A DNA stretch of 64,000 nt from Advenella mandrilli. GTDB taxonomy: Bacteria; Pseudomonadota; Gammaproteobacteria; Burkholderiales; Burkholderiaceae_B. The position numbers were made by a program, and so were the translations under genes. The notes under the pieces are model-generated. The model saw only the letters and a program-made list of their open reading frames with translations, searched no databases and was not told the origin of the DNA. Shown here in pieces: positions 55,161 to 63,999 of this stretch. Within the stretch, counting starts at the first letter, position 1. Each line of letters begins with the position of its first letter. The DNA lies in assembly GCF_016595155.1 (NCBI RefSeq), contig NZ_JAENGP010000005.1, forward strand, positions 1-64,000, read 5' to 3'.

Positions 55161-55535
55161 TTAAAGGTGAATCAGGGTTTCCTGGGCAGATTGCGTGAGT
55201 TGTTCCTTGAAAGCAGTCCTGGCCTTGATTAAATAATCATCATTGAAACGGGCAATTTTTTTATTGCTGCGCCCGTCTTTGATCTGGCTGATGATGTAGC
55301 CGCCTTTGGTGCAATGTCGCAGAATCAGCAAGTCATATTGCAGGGCGCTATTGGGATTGTAATGCTTGAAGATTTGGGGTAAACCTTTTTTCAGGCCTTT
55401 ATCACTAAGCCAGCCAGAACGGGAATAAAACTCGGGGTTTTCTTCTTTCTGACAAGGTAGCGCCAGGTTTATATAGAAAGGATTGTCTTTATGAACGCGG
55501 TCATCAAAGTTTCTGTACAAATAGGCAGTTTCCAT
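55161..55535 (-). CDS. Hypothetical protein, 124 residues
   Basis: Not recognised. It is a hydrophilic, basic protein with many aromatic residues (AYLYRNFDDRVHKDNPFYINL, IFKHYNPNSALQYDLLILR) and a Cys in RHCTKGG; no signal peptide or membrane helix. The start is ATG 55535, with no clear Shine-Dalgarno. It lies alone between a methyltransferase and a deaminase. Codon use looks similar to its neighbours, which favours a real gene. Confidence 0.6.
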   Translation of the reverse strand: METAYLYRNFDDRVHKDNPFYINLALPCQKEENPEFYSRSGWLSDKGLKKGLPQIFKHYNPNSALQYDLLILRHCTKGGYIISQIKDGRSNKKIARFNDDYLIKARTAFKEQLTQSAQETLIHL

Positions 55536-55617
55536 GGGACACCCATATAAATCAAAATGTTATGTGGGTATTATCCATTGTTTATGTTAAGAAATAGTGA
55601 CAGCTCCTGAATTGAAA

Positions 55618-56055
55618 CTACTCGCCAATATCCTCGTTCCAGAGCTCCGGCTTGCTGGCAATGAAATGGCGCATCAGTTCAATGCAGGTTTCATCTTGCA
55701 AAACCTGCAACTCCACACCCTGGCTGCGTAACAGTGCCTCACCCCCCATAAAGGTCTGGTTCTCACCAATGATGACCTTGGGAATGCCATAAAGCAGAAT
55801 GGCGCCGGTACACATGGAGCAGGGTGACAGCGTTGTGTAAATTACCGATTCCCGGTAGATGCGGGCGGGTTGCCTGCCTGCATTTTCCAGGGCATCCATT
55901 TCGCCATGAAGAATGGCACTGCCTTGCTGGACGCGCCGATTGTGTCCGCGACCAATAATACGCCCCTGGTGCACCAGTACCGAACCGATGGGAATGCCGC
56001 CTTCCTGCAATCCAAGACGGGCTTCTTCAATGGCTGCCTGCATGAATTCGTCCAT
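55618..56055 (-). CDS. Zinc-dependent cytosine deaminase of the yeast Fcy1 type (CDA superfamily)
   Basis: A 145-residue deaminase. Zinc site HGEMDALENAG (His, catalytic Glu) and TLSPCSMCTGAILLYGI (two Cys). The rest follows yeast Fcy1 closely as I remember it: EEARLGLQEGGIPIGSVLV, GRGHNRRVQQGSAILHGE, VIIGENQTFMGGEALLRSQG and the end SKPELWNEDIGE. Bacterial cytosine deaminases are usually the unrelated CodA type, so this is notable. It would turn cytosine into uracil for salvage. No codB-like permease is adjacent. TadA is a distant relative but its tRNA-binding features are absent. Confidence 0.85.
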   Translation of the reverse strand: MDEFMQAAIEEARLGLQEGGIPIGSVLVHQGRIIGRGHNRRVQQGSAILHGEMDALENAGRQPARIYRESVIYTTLSPCSMCTGAILLYGIPKVIIGENQTFMGGEALLRSQGVELQVLQDETCIELMRHFIASKPELWNEDIGE

Positions 56056-56159
56056 ATCTGTCTCCTGTTGGCTTTCATTATTTATGATGCCAGTTTACCG
56101 GAAAAATTCCGATATTGAATAAACCCGGCAACCGTTTGCGTGCCGCCGGGCAAACCCGT

Positions 56160-57713
56160 TCAGTCTGGCCGTCTCAGGGAATCATTGTAATGCGCTACAT
56201 ATTCCTCAAATGACTCAGTATCGGAGGCTTCAATTTCTTTCTGTTCAAGGATGGACTCCTGGACCATGCTCTTCAGCTTTTGATCGGCTTCCACCGATAA
56301 CTCACCAAAGCGCAGCGTATCCGCGTATTCCTGGCTCTTTTGCAGAGTATAGTCTTGCAGGCTTAAGCCACTGTTCCTGAGTTCCTGAAGCAGGCGGGCC
56401 GAGGGAGTCAAGTCCGGATTGTCCAGCTTCTGCTGTTGCAGTTCAACAGCGGCACTGTATTGCGTTGTGCCGTAAGCAATATCCAGTTCTTTGGCATAAG
56501 CGTGAACCTGATCCAGAATTTCATGTCCCCAGTCTGGCACTGAAATACTGATGCCTTCTTTATTGAGTGTTAAACCAGGATCGCGACCCTGCTTGACGAC
56601 CTGGGCAAAATTTTTCTGGCTTCGTGCACAGTGGCCGTCGTTAGGGAATAAAGGGCTATCACTGACAGCGCAGAAAAGCAGGAAAGCATCCATGAAATGG
56701 CTGGTGGATGCCGAAATGCCGATCGGTTCGAAAGGGTCGATATCAAGACAGCGGATTTCAACATACTGTACGCCGCGATTCATTAAGGCGGTAACCGGAC
56801 GCTCTGTGCGGGAGGTCGTGCGTTTGGGGCGGATACTGGAGTAGAACTCATTTTCTATTTGCAGCACATTGGTGTTCAGCTGGATCCACTCTCCATCACG
56901 GTGAGTGCCAATGGCCTCATATTCTGGCCAAGGCTGGGTAACCGCGTTATACATTTTGCGTATAAAGGAGTCCAGATCGTTATAACATAGTGTCAATGCG
57001 GATTGTGCGTCGTTCTGATAACCCAGGTCGCTCATGCGCAGGCTGGTGGCGTAGGGCAAATAGAAAGTATCATGATCAAAGGTTTGCAATTCGTGTGGCA
57101 TGTCTGCCAGGAACGACTTTGAAACGGCTGGCGAAGCGCCAAACAGATACATCAGAATCCAGGAATAACGGGTAAAATTGCGGATTAAGGCAAGATAGCC
57201 ATCGGATTGCTGTTCCTGGCGGGTGTCACCCTTGAAGTCCAGTAAAGACCACAATTCGGAAGGCATTGAAAAGTTGTAATGCAGGCCGGCAATACATTGC
57301 ATTTTCTTGCCGTAGCGTTCGGCCAGCCCCCTGCGGTATACGTGCTTGAGCATGCCGGTATTGGAGGTGCCATACGTTGCAATCGGGATATCTTTTTCGG
57401 GTGGCAAAATGGCAGGCATGGATTGCATCCAGAGGCTTTCATTGCGGTTTTGCTGCATGACAAACTGGTGAATTTCGGTGAGTTCCTGTAACAGGGATTC
57501 GACCGTTGTATGTGTGCCCGTGATCAGTTCCAGTAAAGCCTCGGAGTAATCGGTTGTAATATGAGGGTGCGTAAGTGCCGAGCCCAAGGCAAGCGGATGG
57601 GGCAGGTTGGACAGATGGCCATCCCGGTCTATACGTAAACCTTCCCGCTCAATGCCACGCATGGTTCGGGTTAATATGTCACGATGTTGTTGTAATTGAG
57701 TGATTCGCTGCAC
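56160..57713 (-). CDS. gshA: Glutamate-cysteine ligase (type I GshA)
   Basis: A 517-residue enzyme for the first step of glutathione synthesis. The N-terminal GIEREGLRIDRDGHLSN, HPHITTDYSEALLELIT, CIAGLHYNFSMPSELW and VQYVEIRCLDIDPFEPIG are standard for the proteobacterial GshA family. Length matches E. coli (518). It is leftward, divergent from the lipoprotein gene at 57809 across 95 bp. gshB is not in the window. Confidence 0.96.
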   Translation of the reverse strand: MQRITQLQQHRDILTRTMRGIEREGLRIDRDGHLSNLPHPLALGSALTHPHITTDYSEALLELITGTHTTVESLLQELTEIHQFVMQQNRNESLWMQSMPAILPPEKDIPIATYGTSNTGMLKHVYRRGLAERYGKKMQCIAGLHYNFSMPSELWSLLDFKGDTRQEQQSDGYLALIRNFTRYSWILMYLFGASPAVSKSFLADMPHELQTFDHDTFYLPYATSLRMSDLGYQNDAQSALTLCYNDLDSFIRKMYNAVTQPWPEYEAIGTHRDGEWIQLNTNVLQIENEFYSSIRPKRTTSRTERPVTALMNRGVQYVEIRCLDIDPFEPIGISASTSHFMDAFLLFCAVSDSPLFPNDGHCARSQKNFAQVVKQGRDPGLTLNKEGISISVPDWGHEILDQVHAYAKELDIAYGTTQYSAAVELQQQKLDNPDLTPSARLLQELRNSGLSLQDYTLQKSQEYADTLRFGELSVEADQKLKSMVQESILEQKEIEASDTESFEEYVAHYNDSLRRPD

Positions 57714-57808
57714 AAAAAATCCTGAATCGTCTGACGAAAGTACGATTTTAAGTTAGAAGTGAGCCAATTGGTCTAAAAACGATTGTTTAGAATATTTTTA
57801 TCATCAAA

Positions 57809-58318
57809 ATGAATGTAATTGCCCGTTTGTTATTGCTAGTGTCCCTTGTTTTTCTGGGGGGCTGTTCGCCCGAATATGACTGGCGCAGCGTGAATACTGC
57901 CGAAGGAAACCTGACTGTCCTGTTTCCGTCCAAACCTGTTGAACAAACCAGGCAGGTGGAACTTGATGGTGATAAAATGCCGTTTACCATGCAGGTTGCC
58001 ACGGTTAGCGATGAAGTGTACGCCATTGGTTATCGTGTTTTTCCGGCGCAAATGGTGGCTGAGCAGGCCATAATCAGGCAAAAAGGCAGGGCGCTCATGG
58101 CGTCGGTTTACAAAACCATGGGTGAACCCATGCCAGAACCAGCCCCGGCTTTTGGAGAAATATTCAGTTTTTCCAAAGGGGTCAATGGCAAGGTTTTTAA
58201 TGTGCATGTCAAAATACTGGCAGGCAATGGCATCATCGTTCAGGCTTATGTCGCGGCAGACAGCCAGACACCGGCAGAACAGGTCAACAGGTTTCTGGAT
58301 GGGGTTCAAATTAACTGA
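57809..58318 (+). CDS. Putative lipoprotein of unknown function
   Basis: A 169-residue protein with a lipoprotein signal: hydrophobic LLLLVSLVFLGGC, lipobox LGGC, Cys at about residue 19. The mature part (LTVLFPSKPVEQTRQVELDG, YVAADSQTPAEQVNRFLDG) looks like a small alpha/beta domain; I do not recognise the family. Ser after the Cys suggests outer-membrane sorting. It lies upstream of the SAM-II-like element of metX but has its own start. ATG 57809 gives a complete signal. Confidence 0.75.
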   Translation: MNVIARLLLLVSLVFLGGCSPEYDWRSVNTAEGNLTVLFPSKPVEQTRQVELDGDKMPFTMQVATVSDEVYAIGYRVFPAQMVAEQAIIRQKGRALMASVYKTMGEPMPEPAPAFGEIFSFSKGVNGKVFNVHVKILAGNGIIVQAYVAADSQTPAEQVNRFLDGVQIN

Positions 58319-58365
58319 ATGGCTGTCGCGTGCAGCTGAAGATGTTAGAATTATGTTTTAAAGTT

Positions 58366-58420
58366 TTGCGCCGATTTGCTTGATCTGCTTGCGGGCGCTT
58401 CAAAAATCCAGCTAAAGAGG
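58366..58420 (+). promoter_or_regulatory. SAM-II-like riboswitch in the metX leader
   Basis: The sequence from GCGCCGATTTGCTTGATC through GCTTGCGGGCGC to AAAAATCCAGCTAAAGAGG follows the SAM-II (metA-type) pattern as I remember it: P1 by GCGCC (58368-58372) with GGCGC (58394-58398), the GATTT motif, and the 3' AGCTAAA followed by a purine-rich Shine-Dalgarno. The AAAGAGG at 58414-58420 is the metX ribosome site, 5 bp before the ATG, so SAM binding would hide it and shut translation. Confidence 0.85.
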
Positions 58421-58425
58421 TCCTT

Positions 58426-59610
58426 ATGGCCGAATCTATTCCCGAAAAAAAATTGTCTAAATCCGTTGGTGTTGTCAGTCCGGTTTACCTGGATTTTCAA
58501 GAGCCCCTGCCTCTGGCAAGCGGGCAAATCCTTGAAAATTATACCCTTGCCATAGAAACCTATGGCACCCTCAATGAAAATGCTTCCAATGCCGTGCTGG
58601 TGTGTCACGCCCTGAATGCGTCCCACCATGTTGCCGGCATTTCGGCCAGTGATCCCAATGATATTGGCTGGTGGGACAATATGGTGGGGCCGGGCAAACC
58701 GGTAGACACCAATATTTTCTTTGTGATTGGCATTAATAATCTGGGTTCCTGCTTTGGGTCTTCCGGTCCTGCTTCCATCAACCCGCAAACCGGCCATCCC
58801 TGGGGGGCTGCGTTTCCGGTGCTAACCGTCGAAGACTGGGTAATGGCGCAGGCCAGGGTGGCAGATCATTTTGGCATCCAGCGTTTTGCTGCTGTCATGG
58901 GTGGTTCACTGGGTGGCATGCAGGCCTTAAGCTGGGCTATCCAGTGCCCCGAGCGGGTGGCTCATTGCGTGGTTATTGCCAGTACCTGCAACCTGTCGGC
59001 ACAAAATATCGCTTTTAATGAAGTGGCCCGGCGCGCTATTATTACCGACCCTGAATTTCACGGGGGTGACTATTATGCGCATAACACCGTTCCCAAACGG
59101 GGTTTGTCGGTAGCCCGTATGCTGGGTCATATTACCTATTTGTCCGATGACGACATGGCCGAAAAATTTGGTCGATCCCAGCGTAATCCCGCTGAAGATG
59201 GGCGTTTTCGCTATGGTTATGATGTCGAGTTCGAGGTTGAGTCATACCTTCGCTATCAGGGTGAGAAGTTTTCCGGTTATTTTGATGCCAATACTTATTT
59301 GTTAATTACCCGGGCACTGGATTATTTTGATCCGGCCCGACGCCATGGCGGTGATTTGAGCAAGGCACTGGAAAATGTCCAGGCCGATTTTCTCACGGTT
59401 TCTTTCACCACCGACTGGCGTTTCCCGCCCGAGCGTTCCCGTGAACTGGTGCGGGCACTTCTTAAAAATCAGAGCAAAGTCACTTATGCAGAAATTGATG
59501 CCCCCCATGGGCACGATGCTTTTTTGCTGACTGACCCCAGATATCACGGCGTCGTCAGGGCCTATTACGAGCGTATTGTGCGAGCCCTTGACCTGGAGGT
59601 AACGGCATGA
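58426..59610 (+). CDS. metX: Homoserine O-acyltransferase (MetX)
   Basis: A 394-residue alpha/beta hydrolase-fold acyltransferase in methionine synthesis. Nucleophile elbow [13 protein letters not shown] (Ser), [27 protein letters not shown], and the catalytic His region [17 protein letters not shown]. MetX may use acetyl-CoA or succinyl-CoA; the specificity residues cannot be judged reliably by eye. Translation appears controlled by the SAM-II-like element just upstream. It overlaps metW by 4 bp, the standard pair in beta- and alphaproteobacteria. Confidence 0.95.
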   Translation: MAESIPEKKLSKSVGVVSPVYLDFQEPLPLASGQILENYTLAIETYGTLNENASNAVLVCHALNASHHVAGISASDPNDIGWWDNMVGPGKPVDTNIFFVIGINNLGSCFGSSGPASINPQTGHPWGAAFPVLTVEDWVMAQARVADHFGIQRFAAVMGGSLGGMQALSWAIQCPERVAHCVVIASTCNLSAQNIAFNEVARRAIITDPEFHGGDYYAHNTVPKRGLSVARMLGHITYLSDDDMAEKFGRSQRNPAEDGRFRYGYDVEFEVESYLRYQGEKFSGYFDANTYLLITRALDYFDPARRHGGDLSKALENVQADFLTVSFTTDWRFPPERSRELVRALLKNQSKVTYAEIDAPHGHDAFLLTDPRYHGVVRAYYERIVRALDLEVTA

Positions 59611-60239
59611 ATAAAAAATCGGTGTTAAGGCCCAATCAGGGGAAAATCCGCCCTGACCTGATCCGTATTGCCAGCTGGGTCCGCGAAAATACTCGCGTGC
59701 TTGACCTGGGTTGTGGCGACGGTGCCTTGCTGGCGCATGTCCAGAATAACAAGGGGGTAACCGGTGTTGGTGTTGAAATTGAAGATGAACACGTGATTAC
59801 CTGTGTAGAAAAAGGGGTAGAGGTCATCCAGCAAAACCTGGAAGACGGCCTGGCTATGTTCGACGACCGGCAGTTTGATACGGTGGTGCTATCACAAACG
59901 CTGCAGGCCATGAAAAACACTGAAGATATCCTGCGGGAAATGTCACGGGTGGCGCGTTACGGCATTGTGTCGTTTCCCAACTTCGGTCACTGGACTCATG
60001 GCTGGTCTATTCTTAATGGCCGCATGCCGGTTACCGGGCAAATGCCTTATCAGTGGTACAACACGCCCAATATTCATTTATGCACACTGCATGATTTTGA
60101 GGCGCTTGCCGCCCAGCTGGGCATTAAAATACTGGATCGCGCCACCTTTAACGAAGACGATGAGATTTCTTTCATGCCAAGCTGGCGCAGTACGCTGGCG
60201 GTGTATCACTTCGAGTCGGCGCCCTTATCCAGGGAATAA
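59607..60239 (+). CDS. metW: Methionine biosynthesis protein MetW
   Basis: A 210-residue SAM-binding protein. Motif [16 protein letters not shown], then [21 protein letters not shown] and [40 protein letters not shown] and [20 protein letters not shown] are strongly conserved in MetW. It supports MetX activity; in some bacteria the two form a complex. The ATG overlaps the metX stop. Confidence 0.95.
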   Translation: MNKKSVLRPNQGKIRPDLIRIASWVRENTRVLDLGCGDGALLAHVQNNKGVTGVGVEIEDEHVITCVEKGVEVIQQNLEDGLAMFDDRQFDTVVLSQTLQAMKNTEDILREMSRVARYGIVSFPNFGHWTHGWSILNGRMPVTGQMPYQWYNTPNIHLCTLHDFEALAAQLGIKILDRATFNEDDEISFMPSWRSTLAVYHFESAPLSRE

Positions 60240-60290
60240 ACTCTTTTCCTGTAGCCCAATACATTACCCGGTCAATCAAGGAGCACGCAT

Positions 60291-61589
60291 ATTTTCAACT
60301 ATATCAAACCTTATCTGAGCCGCCGGGTTTATCCTTTGCTGTTGTTGGGGGTGGCCAGTGGTTTGCCGCTGGCGCTTACCGGAGGAACCCTGCAGGCCTG
60401 GGCAACGGTTGAAAATGTGTCGCTCAAAGAAATCGGTTTCCTGACGCTGGTGGGGGCGGCTTATACCTTTAAATTTCTGTGGGCGCCGTTCATAGACCGC
60501 TTTGTGCCTCCTTTTATGGGACGACGGCGTGGCTGGATGGCGATTGCGCAAATAGCCCTGGGTATGGCCATAGGCAGCATGAGCCTGTTCAGCCCGTCTG
60601 ATAACCTGTTTATATTGGCCCTGCTGGCCACGGCGGTGGCATTTTTGTCGGCTACCCAGGATATTGCCTTTGATGCTTACAGTGCCGAAGTACTGCGGCC
60701 CGAAGAGCGGGCGGCGGGGGCGGCTATCCGTACCCTGGGGTATCGCATCGGGATGATTGTTTCGGGTGGCCTGGCGCTGGTGATTGCCTCGGTTTGGCTG
60801 GGTTGGGCCAATATGTATCTGCTCATGGGTCTGCTCATGTTCGGGTTCGCCGTGCTAACCTGGCTGGCGCCCGAGCCTGATGCTTCAAGAATACAACCCC
60901 CTCGCAATCTCTATGATGCCTTCACGGTCCCGTTCCAGGAGTTTTTTTCTCGTCCCGAGGCCTGGTCGATTCTGGCCTTAATTGTGTTTTATAAATTGGG
61001 CGATGCCTTTGCCGGTGCCTTGTCCACCACCTTCCTGATTCGTGGGGCCGGTTTCTCACCCGAGGTAGTGGGGTCGGTTAACAAGATTTTGGCCGTCATT
61101 GCCACCATTATAGGGGCCCTGGTAGGGGGGTCTATTATGAGCAAGCTGGGCCTGTATCGCTCTCTGATGTTTTTTGGGGTGTTGCAGGCGGTATCCAATC
61201 TGGCGTATTGGATGGTGGCTATTACACCGCAAAGCATTCCGGTGATGGCATTGGCGGTTGGCCTTGAAAACCTGTGTGGTGGTCTGGGAACAGCAGCATT
61301 TGTCGCCTTGCTCATGGCCTTGTGTCACCAGCAGTTTACGGCCACCCAGTTTGCCCTTTTGTCGGCCCTGTCTTCGGTGGGGCGGGTGTTTTTGGCCGGG
61401 CCTCTTACTCCACCGCTGGTGGAAAAGTTTGGCTGGCCCGGGTTCTTTATTTTCACGGTGTTTATTGCCTTGCCCGGTTTATTGCTGTTGTGGTACCGGC
61501 GCAAGGAATTGAATCGGCTGGACCAACCGCAAACAGAGCAGGACACCGGTGCAAAAACTGAAGCAGGCTTACCGGCGGCATCCCGCTAG
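60291..61589 (+). CDS. ampG: AmpG-like muropeptide permease (MFS), probable ATT start
   Basis: An MFS transporter of about 432 residues that imports anhydro-muropeptides for cell-wall recycling. Early sequence NYIKPYLSRRVYPLLLLGVASGLPLALTGGTLQAWA (read in parts), then FLWAPFIDRFVPPFMGRRRGW, ATQDIAFDAYSAEVLRPEERAAGAA and FYKLGDAFAGALSTTFLIR are AmpG-like. The first normal in-frame starts are a TTG at 60336 or later, but these would cut the conserved N-terminus. ATT 60291, with AAGGAG 7 bp upstream, restores it. The later ATG codons are too internal. It follows metW but is unrelated in function. Confidence 0.85.
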   Translation: MFNYIKPYLSRRVYPLLLLGVASGLPLALTGGTLQAWATVENVSLKEIGFLTLVGAAYTFKFLWAPFIDRFVPPFMGRRRGWMAIAQIALGMAIGSMSLFSPSDNLFILALLATAVAFLSATQDIAFDAYSAEVLRPEERAAGAAIRTLGYRIGMIVSGGLALVIASVWLGWANMYLLMGLLMFGFAVLTWLAPEPDASRIQPPRNLYDAFTVPFQEFFSRPEAWSILALIVFYKLGDAFAGALSTTFLIRGAGFSPEVVGSVNKILAVIATIIGALVGGSIMSKLGLYRSLMFFGVLQAVSNLAYWMVAITPQSIPVMALAVGLENLCGGLGTAAFVALLMALCHQQFTATQFALLSALSSVGRVFLAGPLTPPLVEKFGWPGFFIFTVFIALPGLLLLWYRRKELNRLDQPQTEQDTGAKTEAGLPAASR

Positions 61590-61663
61590 CCAATCATCAA
61601 GGTCGGCCTGGTACTTATGCTGGTGCCAGGGCGACACTTGACGGGTTGCTACAAATTTAAAAC

Positions 61664-62461
61664 TTAAATGCTTGCTTGCAGTTTCACGTCGTAATCAATC
61701 GTTAACGGTGCATGGTCCGAGAAGCGTTCGTCTTTATAAATAGAAGTGGCTACGGCTTTTTCGGCAATGCCCGGGGTTGCAATCTGGTAATCAATTCGCC
61801 ACCCTACGTTTTTAGCCCAGGCCTGGCCACGGTTGCTCCACCAGGTGTATTGGTCTGGCTCGGGGTTTAGTTTCCTGAACACATCCACAAAACCCCGACG
61901 GTCAAACACATCAGACATCCAGGCACGTTCTTCGGGCGTGAAACCGGAATTCTTCAGGTTTCCTTTCCAGTTTTTCAGGTCAATTTCCTTGTGGGCAATA
62001 TTCCAGTCACCGCAAATAATGTAGTTATGACCGGTTTTTTCATGGTCTTCCATCATGGCATCAATCCAGGGGCCGAATTTGTCCAGGAAACGGAACTTGG
62101 CCGCTTGCCGTTCTTCGCTGCTGGAACCCGAAGGCAGATAGGCACTGATAACGGTCAGGTCTTTCCAGCGGGCACGGATCAGGCGGCCTTCGGCGTCAAA
62201 TTCGTTACAGCCCATACCGGTGGCCACCGGTACATCCTGGCGGGTGTAAATGCCCACGCCGCTATACCCTTTCTTTTCAGCATGGCAAAAAAAACCGCGG
62301 TAATCAAGCGGGTTGCGTAGTTCGTTAACCAGGTCCGGGTCGCTAACCTTGATTTCCTGCAGGCAGACAATATCGGCATTATGCTTTTCCAGCCAGGGAA
62401 TTAATCCTTTTTTGGCGGCAGCGCGAATGCCGTTGACATTGATAGAGGTAACGCGTAACAA
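61664..62461 (-). CDS. xth: Exodeoxyribonuclease III
   Basis: A 265-residue AP endonuclease/3'-5' exonuclease of the exonuclease-endonuclease-phosphatase fold. SINVNGIRAAAKKGL, the metal Glu in VCLQEIKV, YSGVGIYTR, ICGDWNIAHKEIDLKN (catalytic Asp and Asn), WWSNRGQAWAKNVGWRIDY and SDHAPLTIDY (final His). It acts in base-excision repair. The ATG 62461 lies 20 bp from the transporter stop upstream, so the two may be cotranscribed. Confidence 0.94.
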   Translation of the reverse strand: MLRVTSINVNGIRAAAKKGLIPWLEKHNADIVCLQEIKVSDPDLVNELRNPLDYRGFFCHAEKKGYSGVGIYTRQDVPVATGMGCNEFDAEGRLIRARWKDLTVISAYLPSGSSSEERQAAKFRFLDKFGPWIDAMMEDHEKTGHNYIICGDWNIAHKEIDLKNWKGNLKNSGFTPEERAWMSDVFDRRGFVDVFRKLNPEPDQYTWWSNRGQAWAKNVGWRIDYQIATPGIAEKAVATSIYKDERFSDHAPLTIDYDVKLQASI

Positions 62462-62481
62462 AATAAATTCCTATACGTAAA

Positions 62482-63330
62482 CTATGTTTTTTTGGGAAAA
62501 ACAGCAGCGGTTATGATAAGTATTCCGCCAATTATCATGCGAAGGGTGGGTTCTTCGGCAAAAATTATCCAGGCCACAACAATAGCATAAACCGGTTCAA
62601 GGGCAATAATTAACCCCGTGGTGCGGGCGGTCAGGGAACGCAGGCTGAAGACGAACAGGTAGTGGGACAGGGCCGTACAGAAGATGCCCAGGATAGCTAT
62701 CCAGAAATAATCGCGTGGGGCAAGGTGGCCAATATCGGAAAAAATAAAGGGCAGGGTAAGTGCGGCAACCACCAGGTTTTGCCAGAAAGCCAGTTGCACA
62801 GGCGCAAGATGAACGGCGTTTTTCCGGTTCATGACGGCCAGTACGGCAAAGGCAAAGCCCGATATGACGCCCCAGATCAAACCGGCTGTCGAGGCGCTGG
62901 CCGGATCGGCTGAAGGAGTAACCAGAACCAGCCCGAACAGGACCAGAAAAAGCAGGAACCATTCTCTTTTGCCGATAGACTCTTTCAGGAAAATATATTC
63001 AAGCAAGGTAATAAAGGCGGGAAAACTGGCAAAACCCAGGGTGGCAACGGCTACCCCTCCTGTTTTAATGGCAATGAAAAACGTGAACCAATGGATAGCC
63101 AGGGCCAGGCCGGCACTGAATATTGTTTTAAGTGTATTGAAATTAATGTTTTTTGCAAGGGAAATACGCAGTAAAAAAGCGGCTGCTCCCAAGGCCAGAA
63201 TGGCAAAAAATGCCCGTCCGAAAGTAATAATGACAGGGGTGCCGTGAATCAGGGCGCCCAAAACACCGGTCAGACCGAACAGGAAGGCGGCAATATGGGC
63301 TGAAACAAAGCCAAGTCGTTGGGGAATCAT
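62482..63330 (-). CDS. EamA/DMT-family transporter
   Basis: A 282-residue inner-membrane protein with ten predicted helices in two EamA repeats (the first begins SAHIAAFLFGLTGVLGAL, the second VISGFAFAVLAVMNRKNA). The repeat ends show the usual Pro/Glu positions (FLKESIGKREW; FAEEPTLRMIIGGILIITA). Substrates of this family are metabolites such as amino acids; none can be assigned. It is followed by xth on the same strand and preceded by a terminator. Confidence 0.9.
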   Translation of the reverse strand: MIPQRLGFVSAHIAAFLFGLTGVLGALIHGTPVIITFGRAFFAILALGAAAFLLRISLAKNINFNTLKTIFSAGLALAIHWFTFFIAIKTGGVAVATLGFASFPAFITLLEYIFLKESIGKREWFLLFLVLFGLVLVTPSADPASASTAGLIWGVISGFAFAVLAVMNRKNAVHLAPVQLAFWQNLVVAALTLPFIFSDIGHLAPRDYFWIAILGIFCTALSHYLFVFSLRSLTARTTGLIIALEPVYAIVVAWIIFAEEPTLRMIIGGILIITAAVFPKKT

Positions 63331-63352
63331 GAAAAAATGCCCGCTTTATTTA

Positions 63353-63390
63353 AAAAACAAACCGTCATTGTCTGCATGACGGTTTGTTTT
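63353..63390 (-). terminator. Intrinsic terminator after the dioxygenase gene
   Basis: AAACAAACCGTCAT with ATGACGGTTTGTTT forms a 14-bp stem around a 7-base loop, with T runs on the leftward transcript. It sits 18 bp beyond the dioxygenase stop, insulating the EamA gene. Confidence 0.9.
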
Positions 63391-63408
63391 GGCAAGGGCT
63401 ATTGGCAT

Positions 63409-63999
63409 TTAGCCAAATTTGAAGCTCGAGGCAGTGATAGTGCCGAAGGCATTGGTTTCATGATACACACAGGATGCGGCATCATCACCGGCAGCGCCAA
63501 CGGCAACCATCAGAGGGATCAGGTGATCTTCCTGGGCATGGGCAATGCGGGCGGAAGGAGCCTGCTCCCAATTCCGGAGGGCCTGGAAGCGCTCTTCTTG
63601 TGAGGTATCCAGCAGCTTGCTTTGCAGCCATTGGTCAAACTGGGCGGATGGTTCGGTACCCCGGGCATCAAGCATGCGCAGGTTATGGTAGCTTAGGCCC
63701 GAACCAATAATCAAAATGCCTTCGTCGCGTAACGGGGCCAATGCCTGACCCATGCGAATATGATAGTCGGGATCAAAGCTTCGGTTGATGGAGACCTGCA
63801 GCACTGGAATATCGGCTTCAGGAAAAGAAACCGCCAGCGGCACGAAGGCACCATGGTCAAAGCCCCTGTCCAGGTCTATGGCGGTTTCAAAACCGGCTTG
63901 CGACAGCATGGTTTGTACCCGGGTTGCCAGCGCCGGTTCACCTGGCGCGTTATAGTGAACATGATAGGTATGTTCGGGAAACCCGTAATAATCGTACAG
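63409..63999 (-). CDS. DODA-type extradiol ring-opening dioxygenase (YgiD-like), 5' end beyond the window
   Basis: 197 residues of the C-terminal part of a class III extradiol dioxygenase, running off the right edge. The reading frame continues upstream of an internal ATG at 63909 (LYDYYGFPEHTYHVHYNAPG), so that ATG is not the start. Recognisable features are LDRGFDHGAFVPLAVSFPEADIPV (metal/active His in GFDHG), LAPLRDEGILIIGSGLSYHNLR and the final AVGAAGDDAASCVYHE. These match YgiD/4,5-DOPA dioxygenase-like proteins, whose natural bacterial substrate is unclear. Full members are about 260 residues. Confidence 0.9.
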   Translation of the reverse strand: MYDYYGFPEHTYHVHYNAPGEPALATRVQTMLSQAGFETAIDLDRGFDHGAFVPLAVSFPEADIPVLQVSINRSFDPDYHIRMGQALAPLRDEGILIIGSGLSYHNLRMLDARGTEPSAQFDQWLQSKLLDTSQEERFQALRNWEQAPSARIAHAQEDHLIPLMVAVGAAGDDAASCVYHETNAFGTITASSFKFG

